Shown here piece by piece: positions 7,711 through 19,334 of a stretch of DNA of 44,729 bases; positions within the stretch are counted from its first letter, which is position 1, and each line of letters begins with the position of its first letter. The DNA comes from JASHSH01 sp036490215 (GTDB taxonomy: Bacteria > Pseudomonadota > Alphaproteobacteria > Rhodospirillales > Magnetospirillaceae). The notes below the pieces were generated by a model. The model made no database searches, was not told the origin of the DNA, and saw only the letters and a program-made list of their open reading frames with translations. Made by a program: the position numbers and the translations under genes. The stretch spans positions 1 through 44,729 of the forward strand of contig DASXEH010000080.1 in assembly GCA_036490215.1 (NCBI GenBank), read 5' to 3'.

Positions 7711-8640
7711 ATGAGCACGGAAAAATATAGGCTGATTACGCGCAGCGACTTCGACGGTCTGGTTTGCGCGGTCCTGCTGAAGCACATCGACTTGATCGAC
7801 GATATCAAATTCGTCCATCCCAAGGACATGCAGGATGGCAAGGTCGAGGTGACGACGCGCGACATCACGACCAACCTGCCCTATGTGCCGGGCGTGCATT
7901 TGGCCTTTGACCACCACCTGTCGGAAACGGTGCGCACCGGCAAGCACGACAACCATGTCATCCATCCCGACGCGCCCTCGGCCGCGCGCGTGGTCTATGA
8001 CTATTACGGCGGCGCCGCCAAGTTCCCGGCATCGTGGAACGACATGATGAAGGCGGTGGATATCGGCGACGCAGCCCAGTTCACCAAAGAAGACATCATG
8101 TTCCCGTCGGACTGGTCGCTGCTCAACATGGTGATGGATGCGCGCACCGGTCTCGGCCGTTTCCGTGAATTCACCAAGTCGAACTATCAGCTGATGATGG
8201 AACTGATCGACGCCTGCCGCACGCTGACGATCGAGCAGATCCTGCTGTTGCCCGACGTCAAGGAACGCGTCGAGCTCTATTTCCAGCAGGATCAGAAGTT
8301 CAAGGAACAGCTGCGCCGCGTCGGCAAAGTGCACAAGAAGCTGGTCGTCCTCGATCTGCGCGAGGAAGAGACCGTCTATGTCGGCAACCGCTTCATGATC
8401 TATGCCCTCTATCCCCAGTGCAATATCTCGATGCACGTCATGTGGGGCATGAAGAAGCAGAACACTGTGTTCGCCATCGGCAAGTCGATCCTGGATCGTT
8501 CGTCGAAGACCAATGTCGGCGAGCTGGCGCTGGAGTTCGGCGGCGGTGGCCACGAAGCGGCGGGCACCTGCCAGGTCGACAATCCGAAGGCCGAGGAAAC
8601 GCTCAAGACGCTGATCGCACGCATCACCACGGACGGCTGA
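7711..8640 (+). CDS. DHH-family phosphoesterase, exopolyphosphatase-like
   Basis: The 309-residue protein has the two-domain DHH/DHHA1 layout: metal-binding RSDFDG (residues 11-16), the signature DHH (67-69, FDHHLSE) and the C-terminal glycine-rich GGGGHEAAGTC (from residue 277) that binds substrate phosphate or ribose. Relatives include manganese-dependent pyrophosphatases, nano-RNases and proteins annotated as exopolyphosphatase; the exact substrate cannot be read from the sequence. It has its own likely promoter and is followed 37 bp later by zapE. Its place between sdh and mdh interrupts the TCA genes but need not mean a metabolic link. Confidence 0.88.
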   Translation: MSTEKYRLITRSDFDGLVCAVLLKHIDLIDDIKFVHPKDMQDGKVEVTTRDITTNLPYVPGVHLAFDHHLSETVRTGKHDNHVIHPDAPSAARVVYDYYGGAAKFPASWNDMMKAVDIGDAAQFTKEDIMFPSDWSLLNMVMDARTGLGRFREFTKSNYQLMMELIDACRTLTIEQILLLPDVKERVELYFQQDQKFKEQLRRVGKVHKKLVVLDLREEETVYVGNRFMIYALYPQCNISMHVMWGMKKQNTVFAIGKSILDRSSKTNVGELALEFGGGGHEAAGTCQVDNPKAEETLKTLIARITTDG

Positions 8641-8677
8641 GCCTCGGATTAGCGGCGGTCAAGCGGACGGTCTGATC

Positions 8678-9835
8678 ATGAGCGGTCCGCTTGCCGCCTA
8701 TCGCGCCCTGCTGACGGACGGGACGCTCAACCCCGATCCCGTGCAGGCAATGGCGGTCACCAAGCTGGAAAGCCTGGCCAATGCGGTCGTGAGTTATCAG
8801 CCGGCGCAAGGGCAGGGCGGCTGGCTCGGTCGTTTCGGTTTCAGCAATCACGGCAGCCGGCAGCTCGGCTGGATGGCCGACGACAGCGGCATGGAAGGCG
8901 TCGGCAAGCAGGGCCTGTATCTCTACGGCGATGTCGGCAAGGGCAAGTCCATGCTGATGGACCTGTTCTTCGATTCTGTACCCGTCACCAGCAAGAAGCG
9001 CGTCCATTTCCACGAGTTCATGCGCGATGTGCAGCAGCGCCTCTACGGTCTGCGCCAGGATAAATCGGTCAAAGACGCCGATCCAATCCCGCGCTTGGCC
9101 CGCGACATCGCGCAAGAGAACTGGCTGCTCTGTTTCGACGAATTGCAGGTGACCGATATCGGCGACGCGATGATCCTCGGCCGCTTGTTCGAAGGCCTGT
9201 TCGAGAATGGCATCGTGCTGATGATCACCTCGAACCGCCCGCCCGACGATCTCTATAAGGACGGCCTGCAGCGCGATCGCTTCGCGCCCTTCATCGCGCT
9301 GATTAAGGAACGGCTCGACGTGTTGGAACTGGCCGCTGAGCGCGACTACCGCATGGGTCGCGACCGCGACGCGACGGTCTATTACAGCCCGGCCTCGGCC
9401 ACTACCGAGGCAACGCTTAAAAGCCAATTCCTCTCGCTCAACAACGGCAAGTCGCCAGTGGCCGATACGGTCTATGTGCTGGGCCGTAAGCTCAACGCGC
9501 CGCGTACGGGCGACGGCATCGTCTGGTTCACCTTCGATGAGCTTTGCCGCTCCGCGCTGGGCCCATCCGATTACCTCGCGCTGGCCTCGCTCTACCGCAC
9601 GGTCATGCTGTCCGGCATTCCGCTCCTCGGCCCTGACGAGCGCGACGCCGCCAAACGCTTCGTCACCCTGATCGACGCCCTTTACGAGCACAACGTCCAC
9701 TTCATCTGCTCGGCCGCCGCCCCACCCGATGGGCTTTATCCGACCGGGGACGGGGCCTTCGAGTTCAAGCGCACGGTGAGTCGCCTCATGGAGATGCAAT
9801 CCGCCGTCTATTTGGGTCAGCAGCACTTGCCCTAA
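8678..9835 (+). CDS. zapE: Cell division protein ZapE (AFG1-like ATPase)
   Basis: This is a P-loop ATPase of the AFG1/ZapE family, which in E. coli associates with the Z-ring and in mitochondria acts on inner-membrane proteins. The 385-residue protein has Walker A GDVGKGKS (residues 84-91), the family segment RVHFHEFMRDVQQRLY, Walker B LLCFDELQVTDIGDAM and the sensor MITSNRPPDDLYKDGLQR. Length is normal. Position upstream of mdh is a common alphaproteobacterial arrangement. The ATG at 8678 lies 37 bp after the phosphoesterase stop; the ribosome site is weak. Confidence 0.95.
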   Translation: MSGPLAAYRALLTDGTLNPDPVQAMAVTKLESLANAVVSYQPAQGQGGWLGRFGFSNHGSRQLGWMADDSGMEGVGKQGLYLYGDVGKGKSMLMDLFFDSVPVTSKKRVHFHEFMRDVQQRLYGLRQDKSVKDADPIPRLARDIAQENWLLCFDELQVTDIGDAMILGRLFEGLFENGIVLMITSNRPPDDLYKDGLQRDRFAPFIALIKERLDVLELAAERDYRMGRDRDATVYYSPASATTEATLKSQFLSLNNGKSPVADTVYVLGRKLNAPRTGDGIVWFTFDELCRSALGPSDYLALASLYRTVMLSGIPLLGPDERDAAKRFVTLIDALYEHNVHFICSAAAPPDGLYPTGDGAFEFKRTVSRLMEMQSAVYLGQQHLP

Positions 9836-9901
9836 AGGGGTATTTTGTATGCTCCAGCCATACCGTTAAGTCTTTGCTGCGCTGCGGTTATGTACTTGCC
9901 G

Positions 9902-9922
9902 GGAACCCCGATTCGGGGTACC
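9902..9922 (+). other. Hairpin in the mdh leader
   Basis: GG-A-ACCCCG, loop ATT, CGGGGT-A-CC forms a tight stem with one A-A mismatch, about 100 nt before mdh. A longer GC pairing downstream (GCCGCCC near 9930 with GGGCGGC near 9983) could form a second domain. No T-run follows, so it is not a plain terminator. It does not match a riboswitch I recognise. Confidence 0.4.
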
Positions 9923-10017
9923 TAAAAGCCGCCCAGGGGGGCCTCGCCGCTGAACCTGAAAATCGGGTCTGGCGGGGCGGCGCTACCCGCAACTGTATCG
10001 TCCGGGAGACGCTTTCC

Positions 10018-10974
10018 ATGGCTCGCAAGAAAATTGCGCTCGTCGGCTCTGGCAACATCGGCGGCACGCTCGCCCATCTGATCGGCCTGAAGCAACTTGG
10101 TGACGTGGTGCTGTTCGACATCGTCGAAGGCATCCCCCAGGGCAAAAGCCTCGATATCGCCGAATCGACCCCGATCGAGGGCGTCAGCATCGCCTATGCC
10201 GGCACCAACGGGTATGAGGCCATTGCCGGCGCCGATGTGGTGATCGTTACCGCCGGTGTGCCGCGCAAGCCCGGCATGAGCCGCGACGACCTGATCGGCA
10301 TCAATGCCAAGGTCATCTCGCAGGTTGCCGAAGGCATCAAGAAGAACGCGCCCAACGCATTCGTCATCTGCATCACCAACCCGCTCGATGCGATGGTGTG
10401 GGTGCTGCGCGAAGTCTCGGGTCTGCCCCATAACAAAGTGGTCGGCATGGCCGGTGTGCTCGATTCAGCGCGCTTCCGCTACTTCCTCGCACAGGAATTC
10501 AACGTGTCGGTCGCCGACGTCACCGCCTTCGTGCTCGGCGGCCATGGCGATACGATGGTGCCGCTGCTGCGCTACTCGACGGTCGCCGGCATCCCGGTCC
10601 CCGATCTGGTCAAGATGGGTTGGACCACGCAGGAGAAGCTCGACAAGATCGTTCAACGCACCCGTGATGGCGGTGCCGAAGTCGTCGCTCTGCTCAAGAC
10701 TGGCTCGGCTTTCTATGCGCCGGCTGCGGCCGGCGTGCAGATGGCGGAAAGCTATCTCCTCGACCAGCGCCGGGTTCTGCCCTGCGCCGCCTGGGTCGAT
10801 GGCGCCTACGGGCAAAACGGTATCTATGTCGGCGTGCCGGTCGTGATCGGCGCCAACGGTGTCGAGAAGGTCGTCGAGATCAAACTCGATGCCGATGAAC
10901 AGAAGGCCTTTAACGCGTCGGTCGACTCCGTCCGCGTCCTGATCGAGAAGTCCAAGGAGCTGATGCCGAAATAA
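10018..10974 (+). CDS. mdh: Malate dehydrogenase (NAD+, LDH-like type)
   Basis: The enzyme interconverts malate and oxaloacetate with NAD. The 318-residue protein shows the NAD-binding GSGNIGG (residues 10-16) and Asp35, which favours NAD over NADP. The substrate loop VPRKPGMSRDD carries Arg82 and Arg89, Arg153 is in place, and the catalytic His176 lies in GGHGDTMVP. This is the LDH-like group III malate dehydrogenase usual in alphaproteobacteria. The start at 10018 matches the family N-terminus (ARKKIALVGSG); the upstream in-frame ATG at 9874 would add untypical sequence from the leader. It starts the mdh-sucCDAB-lpd series, 41 bp before sucC. Confidence 0.97.
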   Translation: MARKKIALVGSGNIGGTLAHLIGLKQLGDVVLFDIVEGIPQGKSLDIAESTPIEGVSIAYAGTNGYEAIAGADVVIVTAGVPRKPGMSRDDLIGINAKVISQVAEGIKKNAPNAFVICITNPLDAMVWVLREVSGLPHNKVVGMAGVLDSARFRYFLAQEFNVSVADVTAFVLGGHGDTMVPLLRYSTVAGIPVPDLVKMGWTTQEKLDKIVQRTRDGGAEVVALLKTGSAFYAPAAAGVQMAESYLLDQRRVLPCAAWVDGAYGQNGIYVGVPVVIGANGVEKVVEIKLDADEQKAFNASVDSVRVLIEKSKELMPK

Positions 10975-11014
10975 GCATCGGATCAATCATAAAGCCGGCA
11001 ACCACGAGGCGCCG

Positions 11015-12211
11015 ATGAACATCCACGAATACCAAGCGAAGAAACTGCTGGCGGGCTACGGGGTGAAGGTGCTCCGTGGTGGCGTCGCCTATACGCCGGC
11101 CGAAGCCGAACATGTCGCCGAAGATCTCGGCGGCCCGGTCTGGGTGGTGAAATCCCAGATCCATGCGGGCGGCCGCGGCAAGGGCCAGTTCAAGGGCGCC
11201 GAAGGCCAGGGCGGCGGTGTCCGCCTCGCCAAGTCAACCGATGAAGTGAAGCGCTTCGCGCAGGCGATGCTGGGTCACACGTTGGTGACCAAGCAGACCG
11301 GCGCGATCGGCAAGGAAGTGCGGCGCATCTATATCGAGGAAGGCTGCGACATTAAGCGCGAGCTTTATCTCGGTATGCTGATCGATCGCGCCACCAGCAA
11401 AGTCACGATCATGGCCTCGACCGAGGGCGGCACCGAAATCGAAGAAGTCGCCGCCAAGACGCCGGAAAAGATCCTACGCGTCACCGTCGAGCCGGTCACC
11501 GGCATTCAACCCTGGCATGGCCGCAAGCTCGCCTTCGGGCTCGGCCTCGACAGCAAGCAGGCCGGCGCTGCGGTCAATTTCATCACCGCGATGTACAAGG
11601 CTTTCATTGCGCTCGATTGCTCGATCGTCGAGATCAATCCCCTCGTCGTCACCGGCGCGGGCGATGTGGTCGCGCTCGACGCCAAGATGAACTTCGACGA
11701 CAACGCGCTCTTCCGTCACAAGGATGTGGCCGAGCTACGCGACGAGTCGGAAGAAGATCCGGCCGAGCTCGAAGCGGCGCGGCACAGCCTCAACTACATC
11801 AAGCTCGATGGTTCGATCGGCTGCATGGTCAACGGCGCGGGCCTGGCCATGGCGACGATGGACATCATCAAGCTCTATGGCGGTTCGCCAGCCAACTTCC
11901 TCGATGTCGGCGGCGGCGCGACCAAAGAGCGCGTCACCACGGCGTTCAAGCTGATCCTTTCGGACCCGCATGTCGAAGGCATCCTGGTGAACATCTTCGG
12001 CGGCATCATGCGCTGCGACGTGATCGCGGAAGGCGTGGTGGCTGCGGCGCGCGAGGTGAGCTTGAACGTGCCGCTGGTTGTGCGTCTCGAAGGCACCAAT
12101 GTCGATCTCGGCAAGAAGATCATGGCCCAGTCGGGCTTGCCCATCATCGCCGCCGATAATTTGGCGGATGCCGCCGCCAAGGTGGTCAAGGCCGTGAAGG
12201 AGGCCACCTGA
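11015..12211 (+). CDS. sucC: Succinyl-CoA synthetase beta subunit
   Basis: With SucD this subunit makes succinate, CoA and a nucleoside triphosphate from succinyl-CoA. The 398-residue protein has the N-terminal MNIHEYQAKKLL, an ATP-grasp domain (about residues 1-240) with the HAGGRGK loop, and the C-terminal ligase domain with NIFGGIMRCDVIAEG. All of these are family hallmarks and the length is normal. Its TGA overlaps the sucD ATG by one base (TGATG), which implies translational coupling and equal subunit supply. Confidence 0.98.
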   Translation: MNIHEYQAKKLLAGYGVKVLRGGVAYTPAEAEHVAEDLGGPVWVVKSQIHAGGRGKGQFKGAEGQGGGVRLAKSTDEVKRFAQAMLGHTLVTKQTGAIGKEVRRIYIEEGCDIKRELYLGMLIDRATSKVTIMASTEGGTEIEEVAAKTPEKILRVTVEPVTGIQPWHGRKLAFGLGLDSKQAGAAVNFITAMYKAFIALDCSIVEINPLVVTGAGDVVALDAKMNFDDNALFRHKDVAELRDESEEDPAELEAARHSLNYIKLDGSIGCMVNGAGLAMATMDIIKLYGGSPANFLDVGGGATKERVTTAFKLILSDPHVEGILVNIFGGIMRCDVIAEGVVAAAREVSLNVPLVVRLEGTNVDLGKKIMAQSGLPIIAADNLADAAAKVVKAVKEAT

Positions 12212-13086
12212 TGGCCATTCTCATCAATAAAGACACCAAGGTCATCTGCCAGGGCTTCACCGGCGCGCAGGGTACCTTCCACTCCGAGCAGGCGATCGCT
12301 TATGGCACCAAGATGGCCGGCGGCGTGACGCCCGGTAAGGGCGGCACCAAGCATCTCGACCTGCCGGTGTTCAACACCGTGTCCGATGCCAAGAATGCGA
12401 CCGGCGCGACCGCTTCGGTCGTCTATGTGCCGCCGCCGTTTGCTGCCGACGCGATCCTCGAAGCGATCGATGCGGGTATCGAGCTGGTGGTGTGCATCAC
12501 CGAAGGCATCCCGGTGCTCGACATGATCCCGGTGAAGCAGGCGCTGAAGAATTCGAAGACGCGCCTGATCGGGCCGAACTGCCCCGGCGTGATCACCTCG
12601 GGCGAATGCAAGATCGGCATTATGCCGGGCCACATCCACGCCAAGGGTTCGATCGGCATCGTCTCGCGCTCGGGCACGCTGACCTACGAAGCGGTGGCGC
12701 AAACCACCGCTGCCGGCCTCGGTCAGACCACCTGCGTCGGCATCGGCGGCGATCCGATCAACGGCACCAATTTCGTCGATGTGCTGGAACTGTTCCTCGG
12801 CGATCCGGAAACCAAGGCGATGGTGATGATCGGCGAAATCGGCGGCAGCGCCGAGGAAGACGCCGCCGATCTGATCAAGCACAGCAAGGTGAAGAAGCCG
12901 GTTGTCGGATTCATAGCTGGGTTGACCGCGCCGCCGGGCCGCCGCATGGGCCATGCGGGCGCTATCATTTCCGGCGGTAAGGGTGGCGCCGGCGACAAGA
13001 TCGAAGCCATGAAGAGCGCGGGTATCCATGTGGTCGACTCGCCCGCATCGCTTGGCAGCACTATGTTAAAGGTCCTGCGGGGTTAG
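12211..13086 (+). CDS. sucD: Succinyl-CoA synthetase alpha subunit
   Basis: This is the CoA-binding and phosphohistidine-carrying subunit. The 291-residue protein begins with MAILINKDTKVICQGFTGAQGTFHSEQAI-type sequence (CoA site) and has His248 in RRMGHAGAI, the residue phosphorylated during catalysis. GPNCPGVI and SRSGTLTYE are also conserved. It is coupled to sucC through a one-base overlap. The TAG stop at 13084-13086 sits in the loop of a strong hairpin (13071-13099). Confidence 0.98.
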   Translation: MAILINKDTKVICQGFTGAQGTFHSEQAIAYGTKMAGGVTPGKGGTKHLDLPVFNTVSDAKNATGATASVVYVPPPFAADAILEAIDAGIELVVCITEGIPVLDMIPVKQALKNSKTRLIGPNCPGVITSGECKIGIMPGHIHAKGSIGIVSRSGTLTYEAVAQTTAAGLGQTTCVGIGGDPINGTNFVDVLELFLGDPETKAMVMIGEIGGSAEEDAADLIKHSKVKKPVVGFIAGLTAPPGRRMGHAGAIISGGKGGAGDKIEAMKSAGIHVVDSPASLGSTMLKVLRG

Positions 13087-13099
13087 TCCCCGCAGGGTC
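13071..13099 (+). other. Strong hairpin enclosing the sucD stop codon
   Basis: CCTGCGGGG (13074-13082) and CCCCGCAGG (13088-13096) pair perfectly around a 5-nt loop that holds the TAG stop of sucD. Two wobble pairs and a G-C pair extend the stem to 12 bp (13071-13099). No T-run follows, so it is unlikely to be an efficient intrinsic terminator. It could act in RNA processing, in protection of the sucCD message, or in separating sucD from sucA translation. Confidence 0.6.
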
Positions 13100-13150
13100 G
13101 AGCGCCCGCGTCAGTGCCGGCGCGAGAGACTGGGCAACCAGGGAGTAGAC

Positions 13151-13165
13151 GGGGCGACGAGCCCC
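13151..13165 (+). other. Small hairpin 15 nt before the sucA start
   Basis: GGGGC, loop GACGA, GCCCC. It occupies the place just upstream of where a Shine-Dalgarno sequence would be expected for sucA, and no such sequence is visible between it and the ATG. Confidence 0.4.
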
Positions 13166-13179
13166 GCCCGCGGTCGAAT

Positions 13180-16119
<2,940 letters not shown>

Positions 16120-16149
16120 ACGAACCGATTGGCAGATGGAGAAGGAAAA

Positions 16150-17370
16150 ATGAGCGTCGAGATCGTAGTGCCCGAATTGGGCGAATCGGTCACCGAGGCC
16201 ACCGTCGCCAAGTGGTTCAAGCAGGTGGGCGACGCTGTCGCTGCTGACGAGCCGTTGCTCGAACTCGAGACCGACAAGGTCACGGTTGAGGTCCATGCAC
16301 CTTCGGCCGGCACGCTGTCGGATATCACCGTCGCCGCTGGCGCGACCGTGAATGTCGGTGCGGTCCTCGGCGCGATCGGCGAAGGCAAGGGGGCTGCCCC
16401 GGCGAAGAAGCCCGCTGCCGCTGCGCCTGCGCCGGCTGCTGCCCCAGCCGCCAAGCCCGCCGCCACTCCGGCGCCCGCGGCTTCCGCCATTCCGGCCGGC
16501 ACCGCGCCCTCGGCCGCCAAGATCATCACCGAAAAAGGTCTCGATGCCGGCTCGATCGCGGGTACCGGCAAGGATGGTCGCATCACCAAGGGCGACGCCC
16601 TCTCCGCCACTTCGGCACCGGCGCCTGCCGCACGCCCCGCTGCACCGTCCGCGCCGCGTGCGCCTGATGCGCGCGAAGTCCGCGTGCGCATGACGCGCCT
16701 ACGCAAGCGTATCGCCGAACGTCTGAAAGAGGCGCAGAACACGGCCGCCATGCTCACCACCTTCAACGAGGTGGACATGACGCATGTCATGGCGCTGCGC
16801 AATCAGTTCAAGGACGGCTTCGAGAAGAAGCATGGCGTGAAGCTGGGCTTCATGTCGTTCTTCGTGAAGGCTTGCGTCGCGGCGCTCAAGGATTGGCCGG
16901 CGGTCAATGGCGAGATCGACGGCGACGATTTGGTCTACAAGAACTTCTACGACATCGGCGTAGCCGTTGGGACCGAGGCTGGCCTGGTCGTGCCGGTGGT
17001 GCGCGAAGCCGACAAGCTCTCCTTTGGCGACATCGAAAAGGCCATTGGCGCGTTCGGCAAGAAGGCGCGCGAAGGCAAGCTGACCATCGACGAGATGACC
17101 GGCGGCACTTTCACCATCACCAATGGCGGCGTCTATGGCTCGCTGATGAGCACGCCGATCCTGAACCCGCCGCAGTCGGGCATTCTCGGCATGCACAAAA
17201 CCCAGATGCGCCCGATGGTCATGCCCGACGGCAAGATCGAAGCGCGGCCGATGATGTATGTGGCGCTCAGCTATGATCACCGCGTCGTCGATGGCCGCGA
17301 GGCGGTCTCGTTCCTGGTGCGCGTGAAGGAATGTATCGAGGATCCGCAGCGCCTTCTGGTCGATATGTGA
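16150..17370 (+). CDS. sucB: Dihydrolipoyllysine succinyltransferase, E2 of 2-oxoglutarate dehydrogenase
   Basis: This core of the complex moves the succinyl group from SucA to CoA. The 406-residue protein has one lipoyl domain (residues 1-75, lipoyl lysine Lys43 in ETDKVTVEV), an Ala/Pro linker (about 80-115), a peripheral-subunit-binding domain (about 118-150, IITEKGLDAGSIAGTGKDGR), a second Ala/Pro linker, and the catalytic domain with His377 and Asp381 in YDHRVVDG. ATG 16150 follows a GAAGGA site; it lies between sucA and lpd, 7 bp before the latter. Confidence 0.97.
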   Translation: MSVEIVVPELGESVTEATVAKWFKQVGDAVAADEPLLELETDKVTVEVHAPSAGTLSDITVAAGATVNVGAVLGAIGEGKGAAPAKKPAAAAPAPAAAPAAKPAATPAPAASAIPAGTAPSAAKIITEKGLDAGSIAGTGKDGRITKGDALSATSAPAPAARPAAPSAPRAPDAREVRVRMTRLRKRIAERLKEAQNTAAMLTTFNEVDMTHVMALRNQFKDGFEKKHGVKLGFMSFFVKACVAALKDWPAVNGEIDGDDLVYKNFYDIGVAVGTEAGLVVPVVREADKLSFGDIEKAIGAFGKKAREGKLTIDEMTGGTFTITNGGVYGSLMSTPILNPPQSGILGMHKTQMRPMVMPDGKIEARPMMYVALSYDHRVVDGREAVSFLVRVKECIEDPQRLLVDM

Positions 17371-17377
17371 GGCGCAG

Positions 17378-18778
17378 ATGGCCGATACGGATTTCGACGT
17401 CGTCGTCATTGGTGGCGGCCCCGGCGGCTACGTCGCCGCGATCCGCGCCGCGCAGCTCGGTCAGCGCACGGCCGTGGTCGAGAAGGGCACGACCCTGGGG
17501 GGCACCTGCGTCAATGTCGGATGCATTCCCTCGAAAGCGTTGCTGCAGTCGTCCCATCTCTATGACGAGGCGAAGAACCATCTCGGCCCGCATGGGATCA
17601 AGATCGGCAAGGTCGAACTCGATCTCGGCGAGATGCAGTCGCGCAAGGTCAAGGTGGTGAAGGCCAATACCGATGGCCTCGACTTCCTGATGAAGAAGAA
17701 CAAGATCACGCGCCTGCTGGGCGCCGGCAAGATCACCGCACCCGGCAAAGTCGAGATCAGCGGCAAAGACGCGAAATCGATTACCACCAAGACCATCATC
17801 ATCGCCACCGGCTCGGATTCGACACCGCTGCCGGGCGTGACCATCGATGAGAAGCAGATTGTCACCTCGACCGGCGCGCTCGACCTCCCGGCGGTGCCCA
17901 AGCATCTGGTGGTGATCGGCGCCGGCGTGATCGGCCTCGAACTCGGCTCGGTTTGGCGCCGCCTCGGCGCCGAAGTCACCGTGATCGAATTTCTCGATCG
18001 CGCCTTGCCGCAGCATGACGGCGAAATCTCGAAACAGGCGCAACGTATCCTTGAAAAGCAGGGTATGAAATTCATGCTCGGCACCAAGGTCACCGCGGCC
18101 AAACCGGGTAAGGACGTGGCGCTGACGGTCGAGCCCGCCAAGGGCGGCGCAGCGCAGGAGATCAAAGCCGATGTGGTGCTGGTCGCCATCGGCCGTCGGC
18201 CCTACACCGAAGGCCTTGGTCTTAAGGAAGTGGGTGTCGAACTCGACAAGCGCGGCTTCGTCGTCGTCGACAAGCATTTCCAGACAAAAATTCCGGGCAT
18301 CTACGCGATCGGCGACGTCATCGGTGGGCTGATGCTGGCACACAAGGCCGAGGACGAGGGCTATGCGGCCGCTGAGTTGATCGCCGGCCAGGCGGGCCAT
18401 GTGAACTACGATGCGATCCCCGGCGTGGTCTACACTTGGCCCGAGGTTGCCAATCTCGGCAAGACCGAGGAGCAGCTGAAGGCTGAGGGCGTTGCTTACA
18501 AGGTCGGCAAGTTCCCGTTCACGGCCAATGGTCGCGCGCGCGCCAACGGCGACACCGAAGGCTTCGTGAAGATACTGGCCGATGCCAAGACCGATCGCGT
18601 GATCGGTTGCCATATCATCGGGCCGCAGGCCGGCGATCTGCTGGCCGAGGTGGTGATCGGCGTTGAATTCGCCACTGCCGCCGAGGACATCGCACGCTCC
18701 TGCCATGCCCATCCGTCGCTGTCCGAGGCCGTGAAGGAAGCGGCCCTTGGCGTCGCCGGACTCAGTATCCATATCTGA
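17378..18778 (+). CDS. lpd: Dihydrolipoyl dehydrogenase, E3
   Basis: This flavoprotein reoxidises the lipoyl group of SucB with NAD+. The 466-residue protein has the FAD motif GGGPGGYVAA, the redox disulfide in GGTCVNVGCIPSKALL, the NAD-binding GAGVIGLELGSVW, the second FAD segment YAIGDVIGG, and the C-terminal dimer-interface CHAHPSLSEAVKEAAL with the catalytic His-Glu. It directly follows sucB, so it is probably dedicated to the 2-oxoglutarate complex; other complexes may share it. Confidence 0.97.
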   Translation: MADTDFDVVVIGGGPGGYVAAIRAAQLGQRTAVVEKGTTLGGTCVNVGCIPSKALLQSSHLYDEAKNHLGPHGIKIGKVELDLGEMQSRKVKVVKANTDGLDFLMKKNKITRLLGAGKITAPGKVEISGKDAKSITTKTIIIATGSDSTPLPGVTIDEKQIVTSTGALDLPAVPKHLVVIGAGVIGLELGSVWRRLGAEVTVIEFLDRALPQHDGEISKQAQRILEKQGMKFMLGTKVTAAKPGKDVALTVEPAKGGAAQEIKADVVLVAIGRRPYTEGLGLKEVGVELDKRGFVVVDKHFQTKIPGIYAIGDVIGGLMLAHKAEDEGYAAAELIAGQAGHVNYDAIPGVVYTWPEVANLGKTEEQLKAEGVAYKVGKFPFTANGRARANGDTEGFVKILADAKTDRVIGCHIIGPQAGDLLAEVVIGVEFATAAEDIARSCHAHPSLSEAVKEAALGVAGLSIHI

Positions 18779-18833
18779 TCGGTGACCGCGCCGGCCTGAT
18801 ATGGCCGACGTTCCCGTCGAAAGGAATTCCACC

Positions 18834-19190
18834 ATGAAGACGCCGGGCCCCGATCATCCCATCACCGTGACGCCAATCGCGGACCACGTTGTCGTTCGCT
18901 TCAAGGGCGAAGTGGTGGCCGATACGCGCAACGCGCTCGAGCTCAAGGAATCGACCTATCCGGCGGTGCTCTACATTCCGCGCGGCGACATCAAGCTCGA
19001 TCACTATGCGAAGAACCCCGACCACACCTATTGCCCGTATAAGGGCGAGGCCAGCTATTTCGATCTGGTCGCGGGTGAGGAGCGCGTAAAGGGCGCGGTG
19101 TGGTCCTACGAGGCGCCCTATCCGGCGATGACGGCGATCAAGGAACACGTCGCCTTCTATCCGAATCAGGTCACGATCGAGCGCGGCTGA
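18834..19190 (+). CDS. DUF427 domain protein
   Basis: The 118-residue protein is a single DUF427 domain, recognisable by the ALELKESTYPAVLYIPRGDI segment and by HTYCPYKGEASYF. The family is widespread and its function is not established. ATG 18834 follows AAGGA (18821-18825) at proper spacing; an upstream ATG at 18801 lacks one. It lies 55 bp after lpd with no terminator between and may be the last gene of the mdh-suc-lpd transcript. A paired-hairpin repeat follows. Confidence 0.88.
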   Translation: MKTPGPDHPITVTPIADHVVVRFKGEVVADTRNALELKESTYPAVLYIPRGDIKLDHYAKNPDHTYCPYKGEASYFDLVAGEERVKGAVWSYEAPYPAMTAIKEHVAFYPNQVTIERG

Positions 19191-19227
19191 GGAAAAGGGG
19201 CGCTACACGTTCCTCGTTTCCCGTATT

Positions 19228-19314
19228 CGTCATGGCCGGGCTCGACCCGGCCATCCACGCCTTCTCCTTGTCGAGTTAAAGACGTGGATGCCCGGATCAA
19301 GTCCGGGCATGACG
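19228..19314. repeat. Paired-hairpin intergenic repeat, copy 2
   Basis: Two 9-bp-stem, 5-nt-loop hairpins stand head to head. The first has stem ATGGCCGGG with loop CTCGA; the second has stem ATGCCCGGA with loop TCAAG. The flanks CGTC / GACG and inner TCCACG / GACGTGGA are as in copy 1, with TTGTCGAG in the spacer. Four T follow on the plus strand (19316-19319). It lies between the convergent DUF427 and xerC genes and could weakly terminate the plus-strand transcript. Confidence 0.85.
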
Positions 19315-19334
19315 GGTTTTGTAGGCGGGTGGGA

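Noticed and set aside
9874..10017. 48-codon N-terminal extension of mdh
   Set aside because: The extension does not resemble the family, and the downstream ATG gives the standard start next to the NAD-binding motif.
17267..18835. 522-codon antisense frame across lpd
   Set aside because: Shadow of lpd for the same reason; no recognisable domain or start signal.
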